Shown here: piece by piece, positions 33,707 through 43,110 of the stretch
Numbering within the stretch: position 1 is the first letter of the stretch
How the letters are laid out: the number at the start of each line of letters is the position of its first letter
Assembly: GCA_022826725.1 (NCBI GenBank)
Contig: JAJDUF010000019.1
Location: 47,472-111,471, forward strand
Length of the DNA stretch: 64,000 nucleotides
Origin: Chloroflexota bacterium
Lineage (GTDB): Bacteria; Chloroflexota; UBA11872; UBA12225; JAJDUF01
Direction of reading: 5' to 3'
Program-made: the position numbers and the translations under genes
Notes under the pieces: model-generated
Databases searched by the model: none
The model's input: the letters and a program-made list of their open reading frames with translations, nothing else
What the model was told of the DNA's origin: nothing

Positions 33707-36700
33707 TTATACCGGCTGGGGGACGGGTACTTCGGTGCCGGTTTCCGCTGGCGTGGCCGGTACTTGGAGTTGGGCACGAATGAGCTGGGCATAGGGGCCG
33801 CCCTGATGCAGCAATTCCTCGTGCGTGCCGATCCCCGCGACCCGCCCACGTTCGAGCACGACGATCCGGTCGGCGTCGCGCACCGTCGAGAGGCGATGGG
33901 CAATCACAATGGTGGTACTGCCGGCCATCAGCTCGGCGATGGCCGCGCGCACGGTGCGCTCATTCTCGGTATCCAGGTGCGAAGTGGCCTCATCCAGGAT
34001 GAGCAGCGCAGAGCGCTTGAGCAGCGCACGGGCGATAGCGAGGCGTTGCCGCTGACCGCCGGAAAGCGCGGTGCCCCGTTCGCCGATGACCGTGTCGTAC
34101 TCGTCGGGAAGCGCCATGATGAAGTCGTGAGCGCAGGCCTTCTTCGCTGCTGCTTCCACCTCGGCATCGGTTGCCTGCGGGTTGCCCAGCCGGAGGTTCT
34201 CCCGGATGGAAACGTTGAAGAGGTAGATGTCCTGCGAGACGAGGGACATGCGGCTCCGCAGGTCGTCCAGCGCGAACTCGCGCACGTCGTGTCCGTCGAG
34301 CGTGAGGCGCCCTTGCTGGGGGTCCCAGAAGCGCATCAGTAGGTGCGCGGCCGTTGTCTTCCCGGCGCCCGAGCGGCCGACAAACGCGATGGTCTGCCCG
34401 GCGTCGGCGCTGAAGGAGACATCGGTCAACGCCGGTGGCTCGCCGGGGCCATAGTTGAAGGAGACATGATCGAAACGCAGGGACGGGGCCAGCTCCGTCT
34501 CGGCCGGGACACCAGGACCGTCCGCCACGGCGACCGGCTCGTCATGGACGGCAAAGATGCGGCGGCCGGAGCCGAAGGCGTTGGCCAGCTCCTTGGCTAC
34601 CCGGGCGATCTCCGCGACCGGCGAGAAGCAGGTGAACGCCAGCATGGTCGCAATGGGCAACTGGGCCGCGGGAAACTGGCCCTGGGACACCATATAGGAG
34701 CCGGCGAACAGCACGGAGATGCCACCGAGCGCCTGCAGGGCCTCAATCGTGCCGTGCTGGAACCCCAACTGGCGACCGTAGGCTACTTGCAGCCCGGTCA
34801 GCGCCTCACTCTGGGCCGTCACCTGTTGGATACGCAACGGGCCGCGCGAAAAGGCCACGACCTCCCGTAGGCCTTGCACATTGTCCGTCATGTGGGCATT
34901 GACTTCGCCGAGCTGCACCCGTAGCCGGTTGCCCAAGTGCTCGGTATGACGGCCGATGTAGTTGGGACTGAGCGCCACCAGCACCAGGAACGGCAAGAGC
35001 ACCAGCGCCAGCGGCCAGGCCACCCAGGCCAGCACGGCGAGGGCCACGCCCGGCACGAGGACGGCTACGATCAGCGGAGCAATGGCGTGGGCAAAGAACG
35101 ACTCGACCAGCTCCACGTCGGACGTGATGATGCTCGCCAGGTCGCCGCTGCGCCGGCCGAGCAGGTACGCCGGCGCCAACGGGTCGAGTTTGCGGTACAA
35201 GGCCATCCGCATGTCCGCCAGCAACAGGTAGGCCATGTCGTGCGCGACGAACGACTCCAGCCAACTGAAGAACGCCATCGCCAGGGCAATACCCAGCACG
35301 AGCGGGACCAATGCGCCCGGCGCGACAGCGGTAGCGACGCGGCTGGCGAGCAGCGCACTAGCCACCCCGAGGCCGATAGTGGCCGCTTCCTTGCACAGCC
35401 CTCCGCCGAGCGCCACCACCAGCCGCCGCCACTGCGTTTGGACCAGATGAACGAGACGGAGGCCCGTCTGCCAGGCGCTCAAGTTGATCGGCTCGACGGG
35501 CCTGGCGCGCTGCCGCGATCCGACGCCGGGCGCCTCGTCTCCGACGGGACGGCGAGAGTCGTCGGGCTGGACCACCTGCCGCGCAGAGTCGCCGCCGTCG
35601 CCGCCGAGGCCACCTAACGCAGCCACGTCCGCGCGAGCGACGGCCGCTTCCTCGGCAGCGCGGGCCTGCACGGCGACCAAGCGGGCATAGACGCCATTCT
35701 TGGCCAGCAGCTCCTGGTGCCGCCCGGCCTCCACACGTACCCCGCGATCCAACACGACGATCTGATCGGCCTTTGCCACCGTAGAGAGACGATGGGCAAT
35801 GATGATCGTGGTGCGGTTCTCCATCAGGCGGTCGAGCGCCTCCTGAATGACGGCCTCACTCTCCGTGTCCACGTGCGAGGTGGCCTCATCGAGGATCAGG
35901 ATCGGCGCATCTTTCAGGATGGCGCGGGCTATTGCGAGACGTTGCCGCTGCCCTCCGGACAGCTTTTGACCCCGCTCGCCGATGATGGTGTCGTAGCCGG
36001 TGGAGAGGTTGAGGATGAAGTCGTGGGCGTTGGCGGCTCTGGCGGCGGCTTCGATCTCTTCGCGCGTGGCATCCGGCTTGCCCAGCAGCAGGTTCTCGGT
36101 GACGGTGCCGTGGAACAGGTAGGTATCTTGCGCGACCAGTGCGAACTGTGCCCGCAGTTCGTCCAGCGGTAGCGCACGCAAGTCGTGACCGCCGAGGCGA
36201 ATGCACCCACCCTGCGGATCGAAGAAGCGGAACAACAGGTTGACGACGGTGCTCTTGCCCGCCCCCGACGGACCGACCAGTCCCAACGAGCTGCCGGCCG
36301 GCAGGTCGAACGAGACATCGGCCAGCGCCGGCCGCTTGCCGGACTCATAGGCAAACCGCACGGACTCGAAGCGGATCGTCGGTTTGAGGTATGTCTCCGA
36401 GCGGCCCGGCCCGCCCATTGTAGCGGCCGTATCGGCACCATTCGCGCTCGCCGTGGTCGCGCTAGGCCCGACCATGGTAGGTAGCTGCACGGCTTGGCCA
36501 TTGGTCCGCGGGTCAACGACGTCGGGCTGCTCGTCGAGGAGTCCGAACATGCCAATAGCCGACGCCATCGCGGCGAGTCCGCGATGGTAGAGTTGGTTCA
36601 GCTCGCGCAGCGGACGGAATACCTCTACGCCGAGGAAGAGTACGGCCATCAACGGTACCAAGTCCAAGGTACCGTTGCTGACGCGGATGGCGCCCCACGA

Positions 36701-37480
36701 GAGCGCCGTCGCGGCACCCAAGGCCATGCAGGCATTCGCGATGCCGCTGGCGCCGATATTGAGGGCCAGGACCGCCATCGTGGCGCGGTAGAGGTCGTAT
36801 GCCTTGCGCCCTAGCTCGCGGCCCCGCTGCTCGCTCTGGCCGAAGACCTTGAGCGTCGCCAGCCCTTGGACCGCATCCACGAACTCGGCGGCCAGAGCAG
36901 AGTACGATTGCTGCCGCCACCCGCTCGTGCCGCGAATGGCCCGGCGAAAGAAGGTCGGCGTGACCAAGGTGAGCAGGGCAAAGAACAGGAAGATGATAGC
37001 CGAGTGGAGGTCGAGCACCGCCATGAAGATGAAGATGAAGATGGGCGCGACGCTAGAGACAATCAACTGCGGCAAGTATTGCCCGTAGAACGTCTCCAAC
37101 TGCTCCACCGCGTCCACCGTATTGATGAGCACGTCGCCGGTGCGCCGTTTCTGCAGATAGCCGGGGCCGAGGGTGAGCAAGTGGGTGTAGAGCAGGCGGC
37201 GCAGCTTGATCTTCATCAGGGCTGCGGTACCGTGGCTGATGAGTTCCTTGGTGGTCATAAAGACCGTCCGCACGAGGGGCAGGACGATCAGGCCGATGAG
37301 CAGCGGCAGGATTTCGCCGAACGAACGGCCCTGAAAGACCATGGCGACGGCCGTGCCGGCAAAGGCCAGCCGCGAGACGCCAACGAGCGTCTGCCCCAAG
37401 CCGCAGGCGGCCGCCAGCCCAATCCGCAGGCGCACACCCTTCGTCAGACCGATCAGCCGCAGGTTGATGTCACGTTTCAT
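33707..37480 (-). CDS. Fused two-unit ABC exporter (TMD-NBD-TMD-NBD)
   Basis: A 1257-residue single-chain ABC exporter. Half 1: membrane domain with six helices (about 20-300), NBD 368-600 with Walker A GPSGAGKST (403-411), LSGGQRQRL and LILDEATSHVD. A low-complexity linker of about 85 residues (605-690) joins half 2: membrane domain to about 975, NBD with Walker A GRSGAGKTT, LSGGQ and LLILDEATSHLD. Both NBDs keep all catalytic residues. Fusion of a CydDC-like or lipid/multidrug exporter pair is likely. No close sequence identity between halves beyond the NBDs. No ribosome site precedes the ATG at 37480. Confidence 0.9.
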   Translation of the reverse strand: MKRDINLRLIGLTKGVRLRIGLAAACGLGQTLVGVSRLAFAGTAVAMVFQGRSFGEILPLLIGLIVLPLVRTVFMTTKELISHGTAALMKIKLRRLLYTHLLTLGPGYLQKRRTGDVLINTVDAVEQLETFYGQYLPQLIVSSVAPIFIFIFMAVLDLHSAIIFLFFALLTLVTPTFFRRAIRGTSGWRQQSYSALAAEFVDAVQGLATLKVFGQSEQRGRELGRKAYDLYRATMAVLALNIGASGIANACMALGAATALSWGAIRVSNGTLDLVPLMAVLFLGVEVFRPLRELNQLYHRGLAAMASAIGMFGLLDEQPDVVDPRTNGQAVQLPTMVGPSATTASANGADTAATMGGPGRSETYLKPTIRFESVRFAYESGKRPALADVSFDLPAGSSLGLVGPSGAGKSTVVNLLFRFFDPQGGCIRLGGHDLRALPLDELRAQFALVAQDTYLFHGTVTENLLLGKPDATREEIEAAARAANAHDFILNLSTGYDTIIGERGQKLSGGQRQRLAIARAILKDAPILILDEATSHVDTESEAVIQEALDRLMENRTTIIIAHRLSTVAKADQIVVLDRGVRVEAGRHQELLAKNGVYARLVAVQARAAEEAAVARADVAALGGLGGDGGDSARQVVQPDDSRRPVGDEAPGVGSRQRARPVEPINLSAWQTGLRLVHLVQTQWRRLVVALGGGLCKEAATIGLGVASALLASRVATAVAPGALVPLVLGIALAMAFFSWLESFVAHDMAYLLLADMRMALYRKLDPLAPAYLLGRRSGDLASIITSDVELVESFFAHAIAPLIVAVLVPGVALAVLAWVAWPLALVLLPFLVLVALSPNYIGRHTEHLGNRLRVQLGEVNAHMTDNVQGLREVVAFSRGPLRIQQVTAQSEALTGLQVAYGRQLGFQHGTIEALQALGGISVLFAGSYMVSQGQFPAAQLPIATMLAFTCFSPVAEIARVAKELANAFGSGRRIFAVHDEPVAVADGPGVPAETELAPSLRFDHVSFNYGPGEPPALTDVSFSADAGQTIAFVGRSGAGKTTAAHLLMRFWDPQQGRLTLDGHDVREFALDDLRSRMSLVSQDIYLFNVSIRENLRLGNPQATDAEVEAAAKKACAHDFIMALPDEYDTVIGERGTALSGGQRQRLAIARALLKRSALLILDEATSHLDTENERTVRAAIAELMAGSTTIVIAHRLSTVRDADRIVVLERGRVAGIGTHEELLHQGGPYAQLIRAQLQVPATPAETGTEVPVPQPV

Positions 37481-37660
37481 GGCGAAAGGCAGTTTGCCAT
37501 CCTTCCCGAGGAGCGGCTACCCCGCAAGAGCCTGTCGCGGGGATTATTGCAAATCTTTCCCAATAATGGCTACCGCCAGCCTAGCAGGAACACGCTGTCC
37601 GGGCAACATGGCCGCGGGTGCAGCGCCCGTGGGTGATGTGAACAGTCGCCTCGCTGCCGC
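37481..37660. other. Intergenic gap before the DNA methyltransferase gene
   Basis: A 180-bp divergent gap. It has a modest AT-rich stretch (TTATTGCAAATCTTTCCCAATAATGG, near 37543-37570) that could hold promoters for either side, but no hexamer pair stands out. The methyltransferase GTG start (37661) is uncertain; a later GTG at 37742 is another candidate. Confidence 0.4.
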
Positions 37661-39136
37661 GTGCCGCGTTCGCGTAGTATTGAGTACGGATATTCCGTCC
37701 TCGAATCGCTCGGGGGCCTCGTCACGAGCAAGGACTATAGCGTGAGCGGCGCGTTGCAGATCGCTGAACCTCCCGGTCTAGGGTACGCCGGCAAGAACCG
37801 TCTTCAGCCGGAGGACGCGGCGATTCATGGCTGGTACCGCTTTGTGCTCGGCTACCCACCACACTTGGTACGCGAGTACCTACATAGGCTGGGAGCAAAT
37901 CCCGCCGAGGACTGGGTGTTCGATCCGTTCTCCGGCACGGCAACGACTCCGGTGGAGGCACGCCTCCAGGGCTTCTCTACCTTGAGTGCCGACGCCAACT
38001 GTATCGCCGTGCTGGCGACGCGCGTAAAACTCGCCTGGGGCGTAGACCTCGATGAAGTGCAGCGGACATTGCTCGATGATGTGCTCCCACTCACATGCAG
38101 GTGTCTACACCGTGTCAACCTGACCCCGGCACCGGAAGAAACACAGCAGCTACCGTTGTTCGAAGCCCCCCTCGCATTCGAGCGGAGCAACGGCAGTGCA
38201 GTGAATGTGAATAGTTTTGACCCGAACGCACTACTTCCTGATAAGGCAGCAGCCCTTATTCCGAAGGGATTCGTCAGTGAGAAACCCTTGCACCGGGTCT
38301 TGGCCTTGAAGTACGCGCTTGACCAGGTTACCAGTCAAGCTACCCGTGATCTCATGCGGCTGGCCCTCGCCAATACCATTGTCACGACTGCCGGCAATGT
38401 CGGATTTGGGCCGGAAGTCTATCGTCTTCCCCCCAAAGAGGATGCAGATGTGCTCGGATCGTTCACTAATATAGTGATGCGAATGATCTCAGATCTGCGT
38501 AGCATCCGGGCTACGCTCGATCGCCCGCTACCACCGGCACATGTTTTTCAGGACGATGCCCGTACACTCGTCGCACTCCGGGAGTGCCCACCCATTGGAA
38601 TTGTTATTACCTCGCCGCCTTATCCCAACGAAAAAGACTACACCCGCAGCACACGCTTGGAGAGTATTTTGCTCGGACTCATTGCAGACAAGCGGCAACT
38701 CCGTCAGCTTAAGTCCGGTCTGCTCCGTAGCAACACCAGAAATGTGTTCGTTAGGGACAATGACGATAGATTTATCCGAGACATCCCGTCGATTGTCTGC
38801 CTAGCTCAGGAGATCGAAGAGCGCCGACTACAGCTCGGGAAAACATCGGGGTTTGAACGTCTGTATCACCGAGTAACCAGGCTCTATTTCGGTGGGATGT
38901 ATCGGCACCTCGCCGCACTGTGGCTCAAGCTGCGTCCAGGCGCCCGCTGTGCCTACGTCGTTGGGGACCAGATGTCGTATTTCCGAGTGCATATCCGCAC
39001 CGCCGAGCTACTAGCGGACGTAGCAGTCAGGATCGGATACCGGGTGGAGGGGATCGAGCTATGGCGCACCCGTCGCTCTACGCGGACAAAACTTGACTTG
39101 GCAGAGAACGTGCTCATCATTCGCAAACCTAGCTGA
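37661..39136 (+). CDS. Type II DNA methyltransferase (S/TPPY, N4-cytosine or N6-adenine)
   Basis: A 491-residue DNA methyltransferase. The SAM motif I is DPFSGTATTPVEARLQG (about 87-103) and the catalytic motif IV is TSPPYPNEKDYTR (about 323-335). Motif I therefore comes before motif IV, the order of gamma-type enzymes, with a long variable region between that probably carries target recognition. A second gene, a PD-ExK nuclease, follows after 13 bp on the same strand, so this is the modification half of a restriction pair. The GTG at 37661 has no clear ribosome site. Base composition falls in the last third. Confidence 0.85.
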   Translation: MPRSRSIEYGYSVLESLGGLVTSKDYSVSGALQIAEPPGLGYAGKNRLQPEDAAIHGWYRFVLGYPPHLVREYLHRLGANPAEDWVFDPFSGTATTPVEARLQGFSTLSADANCIAVLATRVKLAWGVDLDEVQRTLLDDVLPLTCRCLHRVNLTPAPEETQQLPLFEAPLAFERSNGSAVNVNSFDPNALLPDKAAALIPKGFVSEKPLHRVLALKYALDQVTSQATRDLMRLALANTIVTTAGNVGFGPEVYRLPPKEDADVLGSFTNIVMRMISDLRSIRATLDRPLPPAHVFQDDARTLVALRECPPIGIVITSPPYPNEKDYTRSTRLESILLGLIADKRQLRQLKSGLLRSNTRNVFVRDNDDRFIRDIPSIVCLAQEIEERRLQLGKTSGFERLYHRVTRLYFGGMYRHLAALWLKLRPGARCAYVVGDQMSYFRVHIRTAELLADVAVRIGYRVEGIELWRTRRSTRTKLDLAENVLIIRKPS

Positions 39137-39149
39137 GTAAGGGAGTGGT

Positions 39150-39944
39150 ATGTTGACTAGCAACGGCGAGAGCAGCGAGCAGCTTTCGCAATATGATGAA
39201 GTCATCCTACGGATATTTCAACGCCATCATCGCGAAGGCTCTGACCGCCTGGAGTTCGACAAGGACGAGCTTGATGAGATCTGTCTTGAGCTTGGCATTG
39301 TGGTACGTAACATCCCTGACATTGTTTATACCTTCCGCTCGCGCCGGAGGCTTCCGGATGGAATCCGTAAGACAGGTCATTGGGCAATTGCAGCCGCTGG
39401 ACGTGGGACGTATGCTTTTCAACGGCTAGCCAACCCACCACACTTCGAGATTCCATTCGGTGACTACACGCCAATAGATATCTACAACGCCATCCCGGAG
39501 GTGGTAGAAGGGCTGCTGCGTCAGGATGAACAATCTCTGCTGACCCGAATCCTCTACAATCGCCTCGTCGACATATTCACTGGTTTAACTTGCTTCCACA
39601 TCCAGAATCACTACCGTAGTGCCGTGTCCGGTCTGGGAGAGGTGGAATTAGACGCACTATATGTAGGTGTGGATCAAGCAGGAGACCTCTTCGTCCTGCC
39701 GATTGAGGCGAAGAGCCAAGCGGAGAATGAGCTAATTGGTCGAATCCAGATTTCCCAGATGGCAAGACTCGTGCGCCAGGATTTCGGAGACCTACACCGT
39801 CGCATCCTGGCTGTAAAGGCTCTCTCGGACGGGACGATAGCGATGGTTGAGTTCAGCGATCACGAGGAACCGGACGATATAGGCATAGTCTCCGTTGCTC
39901 GCTTCCGCATGATCCGCCGGGGTGAAGCAGTCCCAGGCCGGTAG
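39150..39944 (+). CDS. PD-(D/E)xK restriction endonuclease-like protein
   Basis: A 264-residue protein. The PD-(D/E)xK core is visible as GEVELDALYVGVDQ (Asp) and LFVLPIEAKSQ (ExK, about 187-197). The N-terminal half (about 1-110) is helical and could bind DNA. GGGAGTG precedes the ATG at 39150. It is 13 bp downstream of an S/TPPY methyltransferase, on the same strand, and the pair has the size and order of a type II restriction-modification system. The recognition sequence is unknown. The gene is somewhat AT-richer than the window. Confidence 0.8.
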   Translation: MLTSNGESSEQLSQYDEVILRIFQRHHREGSDRLEFDKDELDEICLELGIVVRNIPDIVYTFRSRRRLPDGIRKTGHWAIAAAGRGTYAFQRLANPPHFEIPFGDYTPIDIYNAIPEVVEGLLRQDEQSLLTRILYNRLVDIFTGLTCFHIQNHYRSAVSGLGEVELDALYVGVDQAGDLFVLPIEAKSQAENELIGRIQISQMARLVRQDFGDLHRRILAVKALSDGTIAMVEFSDHEEPDDIGIVSVARFRMIRRGEAVPGR

Positions 39945-40016
39945 CGACGCAAGGCTAACCGGTCATGGTGGCTCACTGCCCGAAAACAACCTGCTTGAGC
40001 AGAGGCCTCATGGGAG

Positions 40017-40475
40017 TCAACTACCGGCGGGAGGGGAGGCGGCCTCGGCTTGCTGGCGGACGTTGTTGAAGAACTGATCCATCATGGACTTGAGCACGTT
40101 GCCGATCAGCCGCTGGCCCACGCGGGCAATCAGGCCGCCGACTTGCACATCGCCGTCTACCGTGACGCTGGTGCCGTCGTCGGTATCGGCGAAGATCAGT
40201 AGGCCGCCGCCCCTAGCCCAGCCGGGGCGCCCGCGGCCTTCGACGGTCATCCGGTACTGCTCGATTGGCTGCTCGTCACCAATCGTAATGGTGCCCTGGT
40301 ACATCCCCTTGATGGCGCTCACGCCGACCTTGAGCGTCGCGCGGTACTTGCCGTCGCCTTGCGGCTCCAGTTTCTCCAGGCCGGGGATGCACTGCTGGAG
40401 GGTATCTATATCGAGCAAGAGGTCCCAGAGCTGCTGACGATCCGCAGCAAACGTGTACCGTGCGTGGACTTTCAC
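40017..40475 (-). CDS. CoxG-like SRPBCC protein
   Basis: A 152-residue SRPBCC protein of the CoxG (carbon monoxide dehydrogenase subunit G) family. The segments CIPGLEKLE and ATLKVGVSAIKGMYQGTI are typical of CoxG, as is the C-terminal helix LIGNVLKSMMDQFFNNV. CoxG is thought to help membrane docking of Mo-containing hydroxylases. The structural genes coxMSL are not in the window. Its partner XdhC is coded just upstream on the same strand, separated by a repeat. A role in maturation or placement of a Mo hydroxylase elsewhere in the genome is likely. Confidence 0.85.
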   Translation of the reverse strand: MKVHARYTFAADRQQLWDLLLDIDTLQQCIPGLEKLEPQGDGKYRATLKVGVSAIKGMYQGTITIGDEQPIEQYRMTVEGRGRPGWARGGGLLIFADTDDGTSVTVDGDVQVGGLIARVGQRLIGNVLKSMMDQFFNNVRQQAEAASPPAGS

Positions 40476-40519
40476 TTTCCCTCATCCTCTCGTTCGATTA
40501 GTGATCGGCCAGTGACTAG

Positions 40520-40570
40520 GCGCCTGGCTTCCGGCTTCCGCCGGAATGATGCAAGGAAGCTCGGCATGAC
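40520..40570. repeat. Short inverted repeat GCTTCCGGCTTCCGCCGGAATGATGC
   Basis: CTGGCTTCCGGCTTCCGCCGGAATGATGCAAGG lies between CoxG and XdhC genes. The GCCGGAATGA end resembles the GGGAATGAC end of the hairpin repeats at 10125 and 46775. Confidence 0.45.
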
Positions 40571-40606
40571 CTATTGTTCGTCGGGACCGATGAGCAGGTA
40601 CTCGGC

Positions 40607-41473
40607 TCACCGGCGCGCCGCGCTCATCGGCATGGCGCTGCCGCCGCGGCGCACCGCGATCATCTCCGCCAAGACGCTCACCGCCACTTCCTCGGCCGTT
40701 TGGCTGCCCAAGTCGAGGCCGATGGGGCCGCGGACGCGGGCCACCTGCTCGTCGGATACACCACTGGCCTGCAAGCGAGCGACGCGCTTACTATGCGTGC
40801 GCCGGCTGCCGATAGCGCCGATATAGCGGGCGGGGCTGTTCAGCGCCGCCGCCAACGCCGGTTCGTCGAACTTGTCGTCGTGGGTCAAGATGGCGATATA
40901 GGTCGAGGCGTTGATTTCGAGGTCCCCGACTACCTCGTCGGGCCACGCGACGAGCAGTTGTTCGGCATCGGGGAAGCGCTCTTTGGTACAGAGTTGGGCA
41001 CGGGCATCCACTACCCGGACCCGAAAACCGGCCGCGCGAGCAAACTTCGCCAGCGGAATGGCGGTATGCACGGCGCCGAAGATGACGAGCGTCGGTGGGG
41101 CAGGATGGGCGTCTATGAACACGTGGGCCTCGCCCGCGGTCGTAGTGGCTGCGACGTAGGCCGGCGCACCCGCGCCATGCGGCCGCTCGTCGGACTCGAC
41201 AATCGGGGTTGGGCCTTGCTCCGCGCCGCCGAGCGTGTAGGACCGCAACTCACTCCGCTCTTGGCCAATGAGGGTGAGCGCGTCCTGGCAGACGGCACTC
41301 TCGAGAGTTGCACTGTGCAGGGTACCATGCGTGGTCCCGTCGCCACGGATCATGAGCCGGGCGCCGGGTTGCGGCCCATCGTCGGATGGCGGCGCACGGA
41401 CAACCGTCGCTACTGCGACCGGGCGCTCCGCTTGAAGCTCGCCGCGCAGCAGATCATAGAGGCGGTCCGGCAT
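40607..41473 (-). CDS. XdhC/CoxF family Mo-hydroxylase maturation protein
   Basis: A 288-residue XdhC-type protein. It has an N-terminal domain (1-110) with the Cys of AVCQDALTL, then a Rossmann segment LVIFGAVHTAIPLAKFARAAGF that holds NAD(P) or a molybdopterin-type ligand, and the conserved ILTHDDKFDEPAL and YIGAIGSRRT motifs typical of XdhC. It helps insert sulfurated Mo cofactor into xanthine-dehydrogenase-type enzymes. The next gene is CoxG-like. No xdh/cox catalytic subunit is in the window. The ATG at 41473 opens directly at the family start MPDRLYDLL. Confidence 0.9.
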   Translation of the reverse strand: MPDRLYDLLRGELQAERPVAVATVVRAPPSDDGPQPGARLMIRGDGTTHGTLHSATLESAVCQDALTLIGQERSELRSYTLGGAEQGPTPIVESDERPHGAGAPAYVAATTTAGEAHVFIDAHPAPPTLVIFGAVHTAIPLAKFARAAGFRVRVVDARAQLCTKERFPDAEQLLVAWPDEVVGDLEINASTYIAILTHDDKFDEPALAAALNSPARYIGAIGSRRTHSKRVARLQASGVSDEQVARVRGPIGLDLGSQTAEEVAVSVLAEMIAVRRGGSAMPMSAARR

Positions 41474-41843
41474 TCATCCCTCCCTGCCGCGCACCCAGAC
41501 CGGAGAAGCCCTCACACTGCGACCGGTATGCCGGCCAACGGGAACGAGGCGCCGCAAGAGAAAGCAACCGCCGGCCGCAGCGGCCAGGTGGTAAGACTCG
41601 ACGGTTTACTCAGGGCATTCCCCGTCCCGGCGCGCGATTGCTCGGCGTGCGCCGGCTCGAAAAATCCCTGAAAATGGTGCCGTGTAGGTACCCTTGAACG
41701 GGTCGAGGCGGCGCCGGGACGGCGGGACTGCTTATCCCGCCCGACAGCAAACCACGCTGCTGCGCGGCGCACGCTGCCCCTATCTTAACGTGCCGGCTGC
41801 CGGTCTGGCAATGCCGCGCCTGGCTTGGATAGCCCATACGAGC
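41474..41843. other. Intergenic region with 7-bp hairpin
   Basis: A 370-bp gap between divergent XdhC and hydrolase genes. It contains a hairpin GGCGGGA/TCCCGCC (41721-41727 and 41735-41741, loop CTGCTTA). The hydrolase frame continues upstream into this gap but without family sequence; no ribosome site is seen. No small gene was found. Confidence 0.5.
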
Positions 41844-43016
41844 ATGTCGTTACGGAAGATCGCCGGATCGCCGCGTCGCTGGCTGCTGGGGCTGACCGCG
41901 TTACTGCTGCTGGTCGTCGCCCTGGCGACGCTGCGGGCCGTCTGGCTGACGATCTTGCTGCTCCCCGACCTGGTCCAGACCGGGCCGCGGCCGCTCACGT
42001 GGGTCGCGCGAGCACCGGTCCGCACCACGGTGGAACTCCCCTACGCCGGCGACCGTGTAGCAACGGCCGATCTCTACGTGCCGCGGGGTGGTCTGCTCGA
42101 CTGGCGCGCACTCACGCGGTCGCCGCGACCGGCCGTCGTGCTCTTCGTCGGCATAGACACGCCGCGAGACTACGGCCCGCTGGTCCGGCTGGCCGACGGG
42201 CTGGCCCGGGGAGGTGCTGTCGTGCTGGTGCCGGAAACGCCAAGACTGCTCGACTGGCGCTTTGATGCGCTGGAGGCCGACAGTCTCGTGGTGGCATTCG
42301 AGTACCTGGCCCGGCTACCGGCGGTTGACGACGAGCGGATTGGCTTTGCCGGGTTCTCGGTCGGCGGCTCGCTGGCCTTGCTCGCGGCCGCCGATCCGCG
42401 TATCCGGGACCGCTTGGCCTACGTCCATGCGTTCGGCGCTTACGCGGCCGCTGGCGAGCTGCTCGCGGCCACCACGACCCAGCGAGTACCGGCTACGGGC
42501 GAGCCGTGGGTGCCGGACGGCGTGACCCGCAAGGTGCTCCAGCTCAAGCTGCTCGACTGGGTGACGAACGAGGATGACCGCGCGGCGCTTACGGTGGTCC
42601 TGCCGCCGCCGGGCGAGCCGTGGCAGGTGGCCGCCTGCCCGCCTTTCGAGACCGTCGAGGCAGCGTTCTTCTGCCGCCTGGCGATGGGGCCGGCCGCGGC
42701 GGCGCAAGTGATCGGGCGCGTGCCGGAGGAAATCGAGCACCGGCTCCGCGCGATCTCGCCGCTGGCGGTGGTCGACGCGGTGCAGGCGCCGGTACTGCTG
42801 ATGCACGACCGCAGCGATACCTTCATCCCCTATACGGAGAGCCGCACCATCGCCGCGAGCCTGGCACAGGCGGGGCGGCCGCCGGTGCGCCATAGCGAGT
42901 TTCGCCTTTTTGCCCACGTGCTGCCCGGCCGCTCCCTGCCGCTCCGTGAGCTGATCCCGGAGGTGTGGCGGCTCGTGCGGCACACGCATCATCTCGTCAG
43001 CTATGTGCTGGCGTAG
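41844..43016 (+). CDS. Membrane-anchored alpha/beta hydrolase
   Basis: A 390-residue hydrolase with one N-terminal transmembrane helix (WLLGLTALLLLVVALATL) and an extracytoplasmic alpha/beta-hydrolase domain. The nucleophile Ser is in GFSVGG, the Asp is in LLMHDRSDTF and the His is in FRLFAHVLPG, so a full triad is present. An insertion of about 60 residues (AAAGELLAATTTQRV onward) forms a lid-like region before the acid. Start is uncertain: ATG 41844 is closest to the helix, ATG 41811 adds 11 residues, and the longer frame to 41694 has no sense. Followed by an LPG-synthase-like protein 94 bp later. Confidence 0.82.
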   Translation: MSLRKIAGSPRRWLLGLTALLLLVVALATLRAVWLTILLLPDLVQTGPRPLTWVARAPVRTTVELPYAGDRVATADLYVPRGGLLDWRALTRSPRPAVVLFVGIDTPRDYGPLVRLADGLARGGAVVLVPETPRLLDWRFDALEADSLVVAFEYLARLPAVDDERIGFAGFSVGGSLALLAAADPRIRDRLAYVHAFGAYAAAGELLAATTTQRVPATGEPWVPDGVTRKVLQLKLLDWVTNEDDRAALTVVLPPPGEPWQVAACPPFETVEAAFFCRLAMGPAAAAQVIGRVPEEIEHRLRAISPLAVVDAVQAPVLLMHDRSDTFIPYTESRTIAASLAQAGRPPVRHSEFRLFAHVLPGRSLPLRELIPEVWRLVRHTHHLVSYVLA

Positions 43017-43110
43017 CTCCGGCGCGGGAGTGACCGGGCAATAGCAACCTAGTAGACTCACTGTGACCGGCCGGCGAGTGTAGCATACCGTGAGGATAAA
43101 AGGAGTGGTC

